Shown: one piece after another, positions 24,857 through 36,101 of the stretch
Layout: each line of letters begins with the position of its first letter
How positions within the stretch are numbered: the first letter of the stretch is position 1
DNA from: Circinella umbellata
Taxonomy: Eukaryota; Mucoromycota; Mucoromycetes; Mucorales; Lichtheimiaceae
Direction: 5' to 3'
NCBI GenBank assembly: GCA_025093555.1
Contig: JAIWNF010000016.1
Location: 248,001-312,000 of the forward strand
Length of the DNA: 64,000 bases
The notes under the pieces: model-generated
What the model was told of the DNA's origin: nothing
The model's database searches: none
Seen by the model: the letters and a program-made list of their open reading frames with translations, nothing else
Translations under genes and position numbers: made by a program

Positions 24857-25500
24857 CCAATTGTGACAAATCGTATAACAAATATGAAGAACGAAGACAT
24901 ATGAAATTTTAAAAGAAATGACAATATCACTTTATATTCGGAAGAAGTCATGTTGACAGACGTAAAAAAAGGCTCATTTGAATAGTATGTAATCGTCGAA
25001 TGGAGTTTTATATAATGACACGATGATTAGACTGTGTACAACTATTGAAACCTATATTAATCATTTTGTGTTTTTCAAAACATAGTTGTGCACTATCTCT
25101 TATTTTCGATGTCAACGACAAAGTATGGGAAATTATTTGACTGAAAACGAAAAAGAAAATCTGGCTGGTTCAGATGATTCTTCATTACCTGATATCCCTG
25201 AATCTGTTCAAAGCATCTTGGTGAAGTGTAGCAAAATAGTAGAAAGAACATTGAAAGAAGCTGGTAAAACGACCAAGCAACAACAGCAAAAGGAGATTGG
25301 AGATAACTTGCATCAATATGTTGAATCAATCGAAAGTTTTGATCCTTGCAAGGAATTCAATGAACATTGGGTGGTGGATACTTTACGTCATTTCATATCA
25401 TTATACTGGTGGAAGTACTTGAACGGATGAATAGTCATGAATGGTCTGAGATTGATTTCGTATTACAAGCATGGTCATAATTAGATAAAGTGTTTTGAAA
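24857..25500 (+). pseudogene. Frameshifted copy of the 45-kb family gene (exons 4-5)
   Basis: This copy matches exon 4, intron 4 and exon 5 of the intact gene at 45225-47429. The homologous intron (ending ACATAG) is retained, so it arose by DNA duplication, not retroposition. Exon 5 is still readable for about 100 codons (25125-25430: SLPDIPESVQSILVKCSK and DNLHQYVESIESFDP are clear). It is broken by a one-base loss in GTATGGGAAATT, a second one-base loss in GGTGGAAGTACTT, and a stop in place of the Gln-Leu-Asp-Lys stretch. After about 25500 the sequence diverges. It lies about 160 bp upstream of the acyl-CoA dehydrogenase start. Confidence 0.88.
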
Positions 25501-25660
25501 TCTATTTGTACAACCAACATGTGAAAAATGCCAATGGAATAAACTGGAGAGCGTGTGATTGTGGAGAAAAGAAACACAAGATTTCTCATCCCCTTTTTTT
25601 ATTTTCACCTTCCTTTACTTTTTTTTCTTCTTCATCTTTTCCATCACCCAGCTTTATATA

Positions 25661-27398
25661 ATGAACATATTATCACGCGCTTCTCGACCTATTTCATCCC
25701 ATGCCCTCCGTCGAAATTATTCGGGTTTAAGCTTCTCCTTGTCGGATGAGCAGAAATCTATGCAAGAGATGGTTCGCAAATTTGCACGCGAAGAAATTGT
25801 TCCTGTTGCTGCTGAACATGATACGACTGGAAAATATCCTACTGGTATGTATGATATGTAGATTGTATTAAGTAAAAAAAGAATTTGAATAAATTAATCA
25901 CAAATATGTAAAATATAATAAAAGACATTATCAAAAAGGCCTGGGAACTTGGATTAGTCAACACGCATATTGGCCCTGAATATGGTGGTATGGGTCTTGG
26001 TGTTGTTGACAGTGCTATTATTTCTGAAGAACTCGGCTGGGGATGTACTGGTAAGACTTTTTTTTTCTAGTAGAAAAATCTTTGAGAACTAAAAGGAGAA
26101 GGACTCGAAAGGAAATAGGGATAATCGGTTAATTTTCAGGCAAATAACATACCAATAGGTATCCAGACTGCCATTGAAGCAAACAACCTTGCTGAAGCTC
26201 CACTGATTGTTGCTGCCAATGATGCTCAGAAAAAAAAATATCTTGGTCGAATGACCGAAGCTCCCTTGATGGCTTCCTATGGCGTCACAGAACCTGGAGC
26301 AGGGTAAATAATAACTATAGTAACCCAGCAAGCTTATATATTTTCATATGAAAAAAAAAATCAAAAAAGAAATAGCTTATTTAGGCATTATTATCATTAA
26401 TTAAAAAAATATAGATCCGATGTAGCTGGTCTTCGTACAACAGCGGTCAAGAAGGGAAATGAATGGATCTTAAATGGTCAAAAAATGTGGATCACCAACT
26501 GTGGTCACGCCAACTGGTTCTTTGTACTTGCTCGTACAGAAGAAAATGCATCTCCTGGTAAAGCATTCACTGGTTTTATTGTGGATGGTGATTCTCCAGG
26601 TATCCAACGAGGAAGAAAAGAAATCAACATGGGTCAACGTGCTTCGGATACTCGTGGTGTGACATTTGAAGACGTTGTTGTGCCCGAAGAAAATGTACTT
26701 GGTACTCCAGGTCAAGGTTTTAAAATCGCTATGAATGCATTTGATATTACACGTCCTTTGGTGGCCGCTGCCGCTGTTGGATTGGCACGACGGGCTATGG
26801 AGGAAGCAACAAAATATTCATTGGAACGTAAGACCATGGGTAAAGAAATCTTTAAACACCAAGCTGTATCATTCATGCTTGCTGATATGGCGTAAGTTTT
26901 TTTTTCCTTCTTGTTTTCAGCTACGTATTGAGATCTAATAAAAAGTGAGTGGAAATGGAAAACAATGCTAAAAATCATGGTTTTACATACAGAATCGGTA
27001 TCGAGAGCGCACGCATGATGGTATATCGTGCCGCATTAATGCGGGACCAAGGAGAAAAAAATACTTGGCATGCCAGCATTGCTAAAGGTAACCACACAAG
27101 TTTTATGACAAATAAAAATTGGGAATTTAAAATTGTTTCAATAAGACATATGAAAAAATATTGACTTAAAAAATTTACAATAGCTTTGGCAAGTGAAGTA
27201 GCAAACAAAACTGCTGCTGATGCTCTTCAAATCTTTGGTGGTAATGGATTTAATACTGAATATCCAGTTGAAAAGCTTTATCGGGATGCTCGTATTTACA
27301 CAATCTATGAAGGTACTAGTCAAATCCAAAGACTTGTAATCTCCAGAGGAATTGCTGATATGGCCACTTCAGATGCTGCCGCTATTGGTGGATTTTAA
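25661..27398 (+). CDS. Medium-chain-type acyl-CoA dehydrogenase, mitochondrial
   Basis: FAD flavoenzyme catalysing the first step of mitochondrial beta-oxidation, converting acyl-CoA to trans-2-enoyl-CoA and passing electrons to ETF. Six exons (25661-25844, 25925-26050, 26159-26303, 26415-26891, 26993-27087, 27184-27398) give 413 residues. Residues 1-24 form a Ser/Arg-rich presequence ([19 protein letters not shown]). The N-terminal helical domain begins [22 protein letters not shown]. The FAD/substrate segment [16 protein letters not shown] and WITN follow, then the [10 protein letters not shown] helix and [11 protein letters not shown]. The catalytic glutamate lies in [16 protein letters not shown], at the position used by medium-chain enzymes. 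ACADM is the best overall match; short-chain specificity is possible. The ATG at 25661 precedes the presequence; the in-frame upstream ATG at 25559 would add a T-run-encoded Phe stretch. Confidence 0.94.
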
Positions 27399-27892
27399 AA
27401 GGAAATGTAAATTATTTAGATATACACAATAATAAAAAATAATAATAATAAGGGGTCATTGTAATATTCGCAAATTGTGGCGTTTTATTTGATATCATGG
27501 TCTTGAATAAAAATACTTAATTATGAAATACTCTGCGCAATATACTGCTATTAAAATGTAAAATGGATTTTGGTATTGTCTACATATTAATGCAGTACGT
27601 ACATGGATTGCGCGTGTAAATTGATACTTCTAGACTATGCACGTTTAATAGTAGTAAACTCATTTTTTTTGTTTGATTGAGAATATCTTAAAAACAACAA
27701 TGTTCTAATTCTCTCATGTGTGACGGCTCTGCGAAAGAGCTTTTCGTTCGTGATTACAACACCCCATTTCAGTAGTAACAGGTTTAGAATATATACAAGA
27801 TTAATATCAATTAACTGTAATTTTCTTTTTTGCTACCCAGTGAAGAAGCAGAAAAGGATGCTACTTGTAACTTTAATTACTATCAATAAACA
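27399..27892. other. Convergent intergenic region
   Basis: The 3' flanks of the acyl-CoA dehydrogenase (plus) and the methyltransferase (minus). AT-rich, with no further coding exon seen. Confidence 0.6.
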
Positions 27893-29534
27893 TCAGCTAT
27901 CAGAATTATTATTGCTATTACTATTGTTATTATTACAATTATCATCGTCATCATCCGTATCATCATCAATCTTTTTGTTCTTCATACTATCAAAATCTTC
28001 AACCAGTATCAAGGGTCCTTTATATCCTTTCTATAAAACAGATATATCTCTATAAATATACGTATCCAATTCAATCCTCAAAATGTTTCTAATAAATTAC
28101 CTTTTGTGCTACCACTGAGTACCATGACATATATGTTTGATATGAATCTACTTCCTCGTGTAAATCGTTGATAGCCACAGCCAGCTGTTTTTCACCAACC
28201 AATTTGCTTTGCACCCATTTTTGCCGATTCGATTCAATAACACGGTCCCAATGTTCTAACAAAAGGCTCCCAACAGCCCCACCATAACGACCCACGGGAG
28301 TATGGATATGTTGTATTTGCATCCCCATCAATTGGCTGATAGCAGCCATACGGTTTGGTAATGGGTTTTGAATTGCTGCTGACATGGCTTCATCAGACGA
28401 GTTGGCCACTATATAAAACATTATCGATTATAAGTACCATTTGAATATATTTTCTCAGAAATAAAACGTACACTGCATTATAGTTGTCATGGCAGGACCA
28501 GCCTATATTTAGTGAAAAAAAAAAGTTAGTAATAAATAATAGAGGGGCTAATTAGCGGAATAACCAATGTCAAGCTTTGTGTAAAAGTAATTAAGTCTAT
28601 AATTACATCAACAAGTGCTGGATATGTCTCTAAACATTCAATATAAGCGCCTTTTTTCATAATTCTAACAAGTTCTTGCAGAACATCATCCCATTGTTCA
28701 TCAGGTATTACATCCATCATACATCGAATAAAAATAACATCAAATGTATCATTTTCATATGGTAATGGTAACTCTAATAAATCCACACGTTGAAACACTA
28801 CGTTCCTTGTTATGTTTTTGCTTCATTGCCCCCACACAAACTTAATCAGTAGTCGTATATTGCTTATAATATTTTGAATCTAATTAAAATCTGGTTATAC
28901 TTACCCAATAGGAAAAATATTTTTTTCTATATCGATTCCAGTAAAATGTGATATAGGGTATTTACTCGCCATATCCTGCATTTAAAAAGAAATATACAAA
29001 TTAAATCCAAACATACTATTTTTAGGGAGTTAAACCATGCAAGATTTTAGGGGGAAGTTTTCTTCGATTCGTTTTTCTTGTGCTGTTATTATTATTATTA
29101 TTACTATTTACTTTACCGTTGTCCAAAATCCGGCACCGCAACTATAGGTAAAATATTTTTTTTAGAATGCATTTGAATAATAGATAATTTTATTAACAAT
29201 AATATGCCAAGTTTGTCGGTATTTTACCCAATGTCTAGTACTTCACTGCCTCCTGATTTTAGTAATTGATCAATAGGTGCTTTAAAGTCACTACATAAAT
29301 ATAGTAGTTTCATATTTTATAAGCATAAGAAGGTATAAGTTTAAACACCTTGTATGTTTATTATTACCCGTCCAGTGCAAGTTTCAAAGCGCTATGTCGG
29401 ACCCAATCGCGTTCTACATCTGCCATTGCATTTTGTCGTGATTGTCTGCCGTCTTTTGGACTTGAACGCCATTTTGATTTTAAAAAATTAGTAAAGCTAT
29501 AGGTCGTTGTCATTTTTGGTGCTTGTGTTATCAT
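27893..29534 (-). CDS. Class I SAM-dependent methyltransferase with acidic Asn-rich tail
   Basis: Predicted S-adenosylmethionine-dependent methyltransferase, substrate unknown. Eight exons: 29534-29368, 29290-29228, 29141-29117, 28975-28905, 28820-28607, 28502-28472, 28408-28101, 28030-27893, all frame-consistent, giving 338 residues. Motif I (VLDIGCGAGFW) is split over exons 2 and 3; exon 3 is only 25 nt. The acidic motif II is FTGIDIE. NDTFDVIFIRCMMDVIPDEQWDDVLQELVRIMKKGAYIECLE covers the post-I and motif II/III region. The last exon encodes a tail of Asp then Asn/Ser runs. Without it the reading frame would stop after AQKVIY, using an in-frame stop inside a 70-bp GT-AG intron. Related fungal proteins are usually annotated only as methyltransferase-domain proteins. 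The start could be 29534 or the in-frame ATG at 29513. Confidence 0.87.
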
Positions 29535-32500
29535 TATAGTCGCTGTTGTGAAATAATAAGTAGTCTTAGGTTTATTTAGATATTATATAAAAAAACTTAT
29601 TTATGCGGCCATGTTCTTGCTTTTTTATAAACTGATTTCAAAAAAAGAACAAAGCAAAATACGTCAACAGAATAAAATAATATATATATATATATATGCA
29701 ATTTTGAAAAAGGTTTTATATACAAATGCAAAATAGACGAATAATTATAAATGAAGAAAGAGAGAGAGAGAAAAAAGCGGAAAAGAAGAAAGAGAAGGTA
29801 AAGGGGCGAGAAACAAAAAGATCTTTTTTTAGTATCGTAAGAACAAACAATGTGCATTTTTTTTGGATAGTTGCACCAAAATGCTTCGCCCTGCGGGGAA
29901 ACGAATATGGCAATTGTCATAAAATAATTGTCTGACTATTTCCGATACCAACACATTCATCTCATTTATTTCCACATAGTTACAGTTGTTATGATAAACC
30001 ACTTTTTCCATTTTTATATAATTCCAATAGACGCTCTTTGCACCCCATTAATTCACCTGTTTAAGTTAATTATGTGGCGTTCCTGATAATCAGGGGCACA
30101 ACAAAGAGTGTAGAAAAGAGTCCCATACTGACTGAGTCAATGTAGCACAATTATCTCGTAGTTCTTTTTATTTACATATTGTGGATGCTACTTGTTTCGC
30201 TGGAATAAACGGATGAATTAAAGATACATAGCGTTGATCCAGCATAAAAATACTTTTTAGTGCTAAAATAAAATTGTTGTACCTTATTTCAAATCAGGTA
30301 TGTATCATCATAACAGTCATTAATACTTTTACATCGTACTATATAGTTTCCGTATTGAATATGTTGATCATTTAGAGAAATATGTAGTCTGAATTAGATT
30401 ACTTAAGTAGGAGTCTTATATTTTCAGATCGATACTAGGAGTCGTCCTTTTTCTGTATGTATGATCATATGATCAAGCTCACCTTCATAATAATATTTTA
30501 TATACCGAATCATATTCATTGTCAATATGTTAACTTTAAAAATTAATATTATCCGCTGCATATATCTCGTTAAAGGGGTGACTGATATATACAACAGGTT
30601 GTGGCAAATCTTGAGCTTTTTTAAGCAGACTCAAGTTTCTACGTAAAAAAAAAAAAAAAACACGGATGATATTGATAAGAGCCTAGTGTATGAGTATTAG
30701 ACTTTTGCTGATAGTCGGTGCTAAAGCTACTCCATCTGACATTGAGGATGATACTGGGTGGGAAATGTTAAAATCTTATACCTCGACGCAGTGCACTCAA
30801 CACAATGAAATGTTGAGTTTAGCTACATGTGTGTTGAATCGTTACTCAGCTTTATGTAAGGTGGTGTGGTAATTTGACCTTCTGTATATTTTAAGAGTTA
30901 AAAAAAGTTCAAGGCAATTATTAGTGTAATCCATTAGCCGTATTAATCTTTGATACAGGTTGTGATGAGTATTTTTTTATATCGAACACGAGTACGTATC
31001 AACTCTTACACCTACCTAGCAGCTCCCATCAGCTACGAATCACTGTCATCTACATATTTTCATAGAAAGAAACGAGTGGAAATCAAAGCTTTACGTACAT
31101 ATCCAACGATGAAAGCTAATACAAGAGAAATGATGATAAATTCCGGTATATAAACAGGAATATTTCATAAATGTTGCGAAAGGTGCTCGTAGTCAAGAAC
31201 AAATTGAGAGAAGTACTGATAGATTGAATGAAGAAAACACATAGCTGTGCTACAACTATGACTAGAAGCTTCGATCTCTTGATTATGAGGATCTCCAGTC
31301 TGGTAATGAATCAGCAACCGCTCATTCTGTTTGCGTGAAACACTCAAACCTATGCAGATCAGTACTTTCACAACAGTGTATTAAGCAATGGTCACACGGT
31401 CATTACATTTTAAAACAATAATAAGGAGGGGAATGATATTATGATTCCATGTTAGCCATCGACTAATCTCTATGAATGGTACGTATCGTGTAATATTTTA
31501 TGACATAAATTATACTCTTCCTGTAAAACATCATGACGAAGATATTGTTTATATCAAATTACCTAGATCACTATTGTTGCTTAAGTTATTATAAAACTGA
31601 GAACCATTCATATGTCATATTAGGTCGCTTATATCTTTCGGTACTTTGATTCTTTTTTTTTCCGAGCTAATCAGCGTTGTGATGAAACATATCTGCTTCT
31701 CATTACCTTATAATTACTATACTCTATGTTAATTACATACCAACGCCAAAAAAAAAGTACATGAAATGCTTCCTACTGCTATGCTACAAGCTCTGTCTCA
31801 CTCCAGTGTCATTATCAGAATTTTCTTGCACTAAGTATTTCTACGTACGTCAGGGGGAAAAAACTGTATACAAACGGAAATTCTGATTTTTCTCTTTGCG
31901 CTGATACGTATATGGTTTTGTCTAACATTATTAGTTGGAAATGTTATTTTGAGTGAAGATAATAAAACTTCGACGCTCAGGTCTTTTTGACAGTTTGACG
32001 TTTTTCCTTTTTTTTTTTTTTTTTTTTTTCGCAAATGGTTTGATCAATGGCTTTTTTTTTACATACAATAATTTTTTTTAAAGAAAAAGACATTAGAAAA
32101 GAATCTTAGTAACTAATACTTATACTTTTCTTTCTCTTTATTCATGTAACACGGATAGCATTAAGCTTCCCGCTGTAACAAGAATTCTGGATTTATAGTG
32201 AAGCATACTAGGTTTCTGCTTTGCTAACCAATCAATTGTTGATATCATTAAACAGTGATTATTAATTAGAACAGCTTATATCAGGTTTACAAATCAAATA
32301 AGATTATGTGAGATAGCTGAACGTTAATTTTTCAAGTCTTATCAAGATTCTTTATATAATTTCATTCAGATAATGATCAAAAAATGAAGGACATCAAATC
32401 TTCATTAGGTAGTGAATAGATATATATATATATATTATTGCACTAAAGACAGTCGTTGTATGCTGCGCTTCGTTATTCATAACTACCTAAAAACCTCTTT

Positions 32501-33178
32501 TGTGAGTGAATCGTTTGATCTGAATCCTTGCGTCATATCGCCTGCTTTTCACACAGACATGGTATTTTAACTGTTTAAGAAAAAGCCTCAGATAGTTCTT
32601 AACATGGCCAATCTCAAAATATAGTTTTACCTTGCGCAACCATAGATATCTGCATCAGTTATCGGTGTATATTTTCGGGGTATATAGTTAAAGCCAATAG
32701 CGTCAGGGACATCAGCGGCGTATAATACAACATGAAAGAAAGCAACAAAATAAATTTACACTCAACATTTGATTCAGATTTTTAAATAGGCTTTTGTTAT
32801 GTATGCAGCTATAGAATACGTAATGATATTCCTTAAATAGAAAAGTTAATATCAAGCAACAATATAATAGCAGCATTAATTTGTTCTCAACAAGATAAAA
32901 TGACTTCTGCATGTTATCATATCTTTTTCCCGAACTTAAGTATTTATCGCTTCTTTTTTTATAAAGTCCTGTCAAACTATAAATTTTAAAACAAAGCTTG
33001 CATCGCTTACAAATATAAAAGGTAAGGAAAATTATAAATTACAAAATATATAAATAGAGAATGTCTTCAAATACTTTTTTTATAAATCATATCAGTGAAA
33101 CAGTAGTACTACAGAGTATTACTCTCTTTATATACTTAATACGGTTTTTGTTTAAAACGATCACTAACTTTAAATAAT
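29535..33178. other. Gene-poor region between methyltransferase and alcohol dehydrogenase
   Basis: No supportable gene. AT-rich with TA repeats near 29681-29698 and 32420-32438 and a T tract near 32008. Coding-like but interrupted frames occur around 30690-31400 and are listed separately. The last few hundred bases upstream of 33179 should hold the alcohol dehydrogenase promoter. Confidence 0.5.
30690..31400 (+). other. Coding-like interrupted stretch, possible relic
   Basis: Three successive plus-strand frames have protein-like composition but are broken by stops: 30690-30872 (60 codons, acidic, with Trp/Cys), 30950-31153 (67 codons, with SYESLSSTYFHRKKRVEIKAL), and a frame from about 31170 (RSQEQIERSTDRLNEENT) ending at a stop and followed by another readable segment to about 31390. 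No domain is recognised. It may be a decayed accessory gene. Confidence 0.25.
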
Positions 33179-34809
33179 ATGTCTTCTGACAACAAATTTT
33201 ACGGATGGGCTGCTACCAGCAAAGGTATTTACGTAATAGAAGTTTCAATGCACTGTGCGATTAAGGATTTAGTTAATGGCTTAATAGTAATAAATATCAA
33301 TCTTTTATGTTTTTGAAAACTAATTTACTAGATGAGCCGCTTGAATGGCGTGAATTTGAACTCAAAAATTTTGAAGATGATGATATTCAAATGGATATAA
33401 CCCATTGTGGCATGTAAGTTGTATTTTTCTAACATGTACTTTTATGCAATAGAAACGAACAGAAGAAGTTTATAAAATTTGTCCCCAGTTTTTATTTAAT
33501 ATAATATAAACTATTTCACTATATTATAGTTGTGGTTCAGACATTCATACAATGGATAGCGGATGGGGTCCTACTGATTACCCATGTGTCGTAGGCCATG
33601 AGTAAGTTAACTGTTTCTATTATATTCTCGAGAATAACGACATAGCTACATATAAAAAAAATATAACACATTCCTTTTTATATGTAATAGAATTGCCGGT
33701 GTTGTGACTCGAGTCGGCAAAAACGTTAAGGATATCAACATTGGAGACAGAATTGGTGTCGGTGCACAATGTAGGTTAGTATATAAATTACATTTACTTG
33801 ATTAATAACGAATCGAATAAAAATTTTGCACTCTATAAATTTTATGTGATTATATGCACTATTTGAAAAGGCATTAATTAAATTTACTTATATGCTACAA
33901 AGCTCGTGTTTGGAGTGTGATAACTGTACAAGCGGTTCAGAAAATCTTTGTGAACAAAAAATTATTGGAACTTATAACGATCGTTGGCCCACAGGTGAAA
34001 AGACCTTTGGTGGATATGCTACAAAATGGAGAGGACATCAGCGATTTGTATTCAAGATCCCGGAGAATATGACAAATGCTATGGCCTCGGTGTTCATGTG
34101 CGCAGGTGTAACCACGTACGCTCCTTTGAAACGTTTGAATGTCAAGCATGGGGACAAAGTTGGTGTGATTGGGATCGGTGGTCTAGGCCACTTTGCTGTC
34201 CAATGGGCCAAGGCCATGGGCGCACAATGCATTGCACTTTCAAGTTCAGATCGTAAACGGAATGATGCTAAGGCTTTTGGTTGTGATGATTATGTAGTTA
34301 CCGCGGACATAGATGCCATGAAGAAACATGCTGGTACATTTACGCATATTATATGTAAGCTTAGTTTTTAATTACCATTAATTACGTATTATGAGAAGAT
34401 GTTAGAAAGTGAGTGAAATTATAGCAGATTATAATAGAACATGCTTACCAACAATAATCCATGATGCTTCTTCCTGTTTATGTTGAACAATTATTTAGGC
34501 ACCAGCTTTAGCAATAATTTTGATTGGGGACTTTACTTTTCTCTGATGAAGCATAATAGTTTTTTTATAATGGTAGCGTTGCCCGAAACGCCTTTGACTG
34601 GTATCCCTGCAGGCCTGTTGGCCATTCGTCAAATTTCTCTTACAGGTTCAGTTATTGGTTCACCCAAAGTTATTGAAGAGATGTTGCAATTTGCTGCAGA
34701 TACTGGTGTAGAACCGTGGATCCGTACTTACCCTATGAAGGAATGTCCTGAAGCGGTACAGGCTATGCGTGATGGCAAAGCAAGATACCGAATTGTTTTG
34801 GAACAATAG
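33179..34809 (+). CDS. Zinc-dependent NADP(H) alcohol dehydrogenase, ADH6/7 (cinnamyl-type) family
   Basis: Medium-chain zinc oxidoreductase that reduces aldehydes, typically with NADPH, in the cytosol. Exons 33179-33224, 33332-33413, 33530-33601, 33691-33774, 33903-34354, 34499-34809 give 348 residues. The catalytic zinc ligands appear as CGSDIH and GHE. The structural zinc lobe is the Cys cluster CLECDNCTSGSENLC. Between them lies GDRIGVGAQC. The GTYNDRWPTGEKTFGGYA segment is characteristic of the cinnamyl/ADH6 branch. The Rossmann fold is seen as GVIGIGGLGHFAVQWAKAMG. The conserved SLTGSVIGSPKVIEEML and C-terminal ARYRIVLEQ complete the family pattern. Intron 3 interrupts the Glu codon of GHE. 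All five introns are GT-AG and frame-consistent. Specific substrate cannot be inferred. Confidence 0.93.
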
Positions 34810-36101
34810 AAAGAATAAATTAATGTAATTATATACACTATAAAATTCCATAATATAATAGAAAACGTTATTATTACGTATTATCGTAGTTACTGTATCT
34901 GATTTTGCTATGATTATTGTTATATGTATATGTAAAACTGGACATTTTTTTTTTGGTCATGCCATATAAATTTATATAATTTAAAGTGATGAGAAAAAAT
35001 AGTTATTATCAAATGTATACTATAAAAGCAATAGCTATGTAATTATACAATGAGAAGTACAACTGCATCGTATCGCTCAAAATAATTGAACCACAATAGT
35101 AGGACAAATAACTGGATGGTAATATATATATGAGCTTCCAAAAAATCCAAGTATAGCTTTTGGCTATTATGAATAGTAAATTCGCTACTATGAAGCTTTT
35201 TTTTTATTACACCATCACTTCTAATTAGATAAAAACAAGGAGTTAATACGTAATATTTGAGCCTAGTAAGCAAATGTGGAAAATCATATACTTACATACC
35301 TACATTCTCGAAATTAAAACTGTATAATATGTTGTAACTTTTGCTCAGCAACGGTAAATATAGGCATTTAATTTATGATACATTGTTTCCACTAATTCTA
35401 TAACAGAAAAACCCCATGATAATGAAAACCAATGATTAGATCACGCATAAAATAATTAATATGTTCCATTATTATACTACAAAATAAACACGTATGAGAA
35501 AAATATTAAGTGATCACATTAACTAATAGTTTTTTGTATTGCATCAGCATCAATGAATATAGAACGTGTGTATTATGTGAAGGGCAAACAAACGAACTGG
35601 TTATTCTCATGTTGTTGTACACAATTGAAAAAAGAAATGAACAGGACCCAGAATACTGGTTTCAAGAAATTTTTAATAGAGACAGTTTCGTTATAAATTT
35701 ACTTTTATACAATGCATATTCCAGTCGCCATCAGATAAAGGAAATGTGTATTATATCTTGTTATATTGTTTTGGACAAATTTAACTACGTGTGTATCATA
35801 TTGGTAATTATCATCCTTTGTGGACGGATAACTCGTGCTTAAAAAGAGGTTTTCAAAAAGGTCACCTTTTATTTCTTTACAGCGCGCATCAAATCCATGA
35901 AGGATGTTGTGATGATCTTTTTGGTTGCTGCGTATTTTTCTATTTGTATTTTATACTGCGGCAGTTTACTGCGGCAAATTTAAAATGTTCTAACATCCCA
36001 TAAATGGGTAGAAACAGAAATTCCGACCCAGTTTTTTTTTTCTCGTATTTAAGCATAGAAAAAACAATGCTAGTTATTGACTATTGAATATTTATTACAT
36101 A
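34810..36101. other. Intergenic region before the ABC-F gene
   Basis: AT-rich DNA holding the 3' flank of the alcohol dehydrogenase and the promoter of the ABC-F gene. A 110-codon plus-strand frame at 35510-35842 has no recognised domain and mixed composition; I do not call it a gene. No RNA gene was seen. Confidence 0.5.

Noticed and set aside
29597..29935. Overlapping ORFs on both strands near 29.7 kb
   Set aside because: Phe/Ser- and Lys/Glu-rich frames follow from GA- and CT-rich DNA; no domain or exon signals.
35510..35842. 110-codon plus-strand ORF
   Set aside because: No homology I recognise, Ile/Leu/Cys-rich composition and no splice partners; kept only as an intergenic note.
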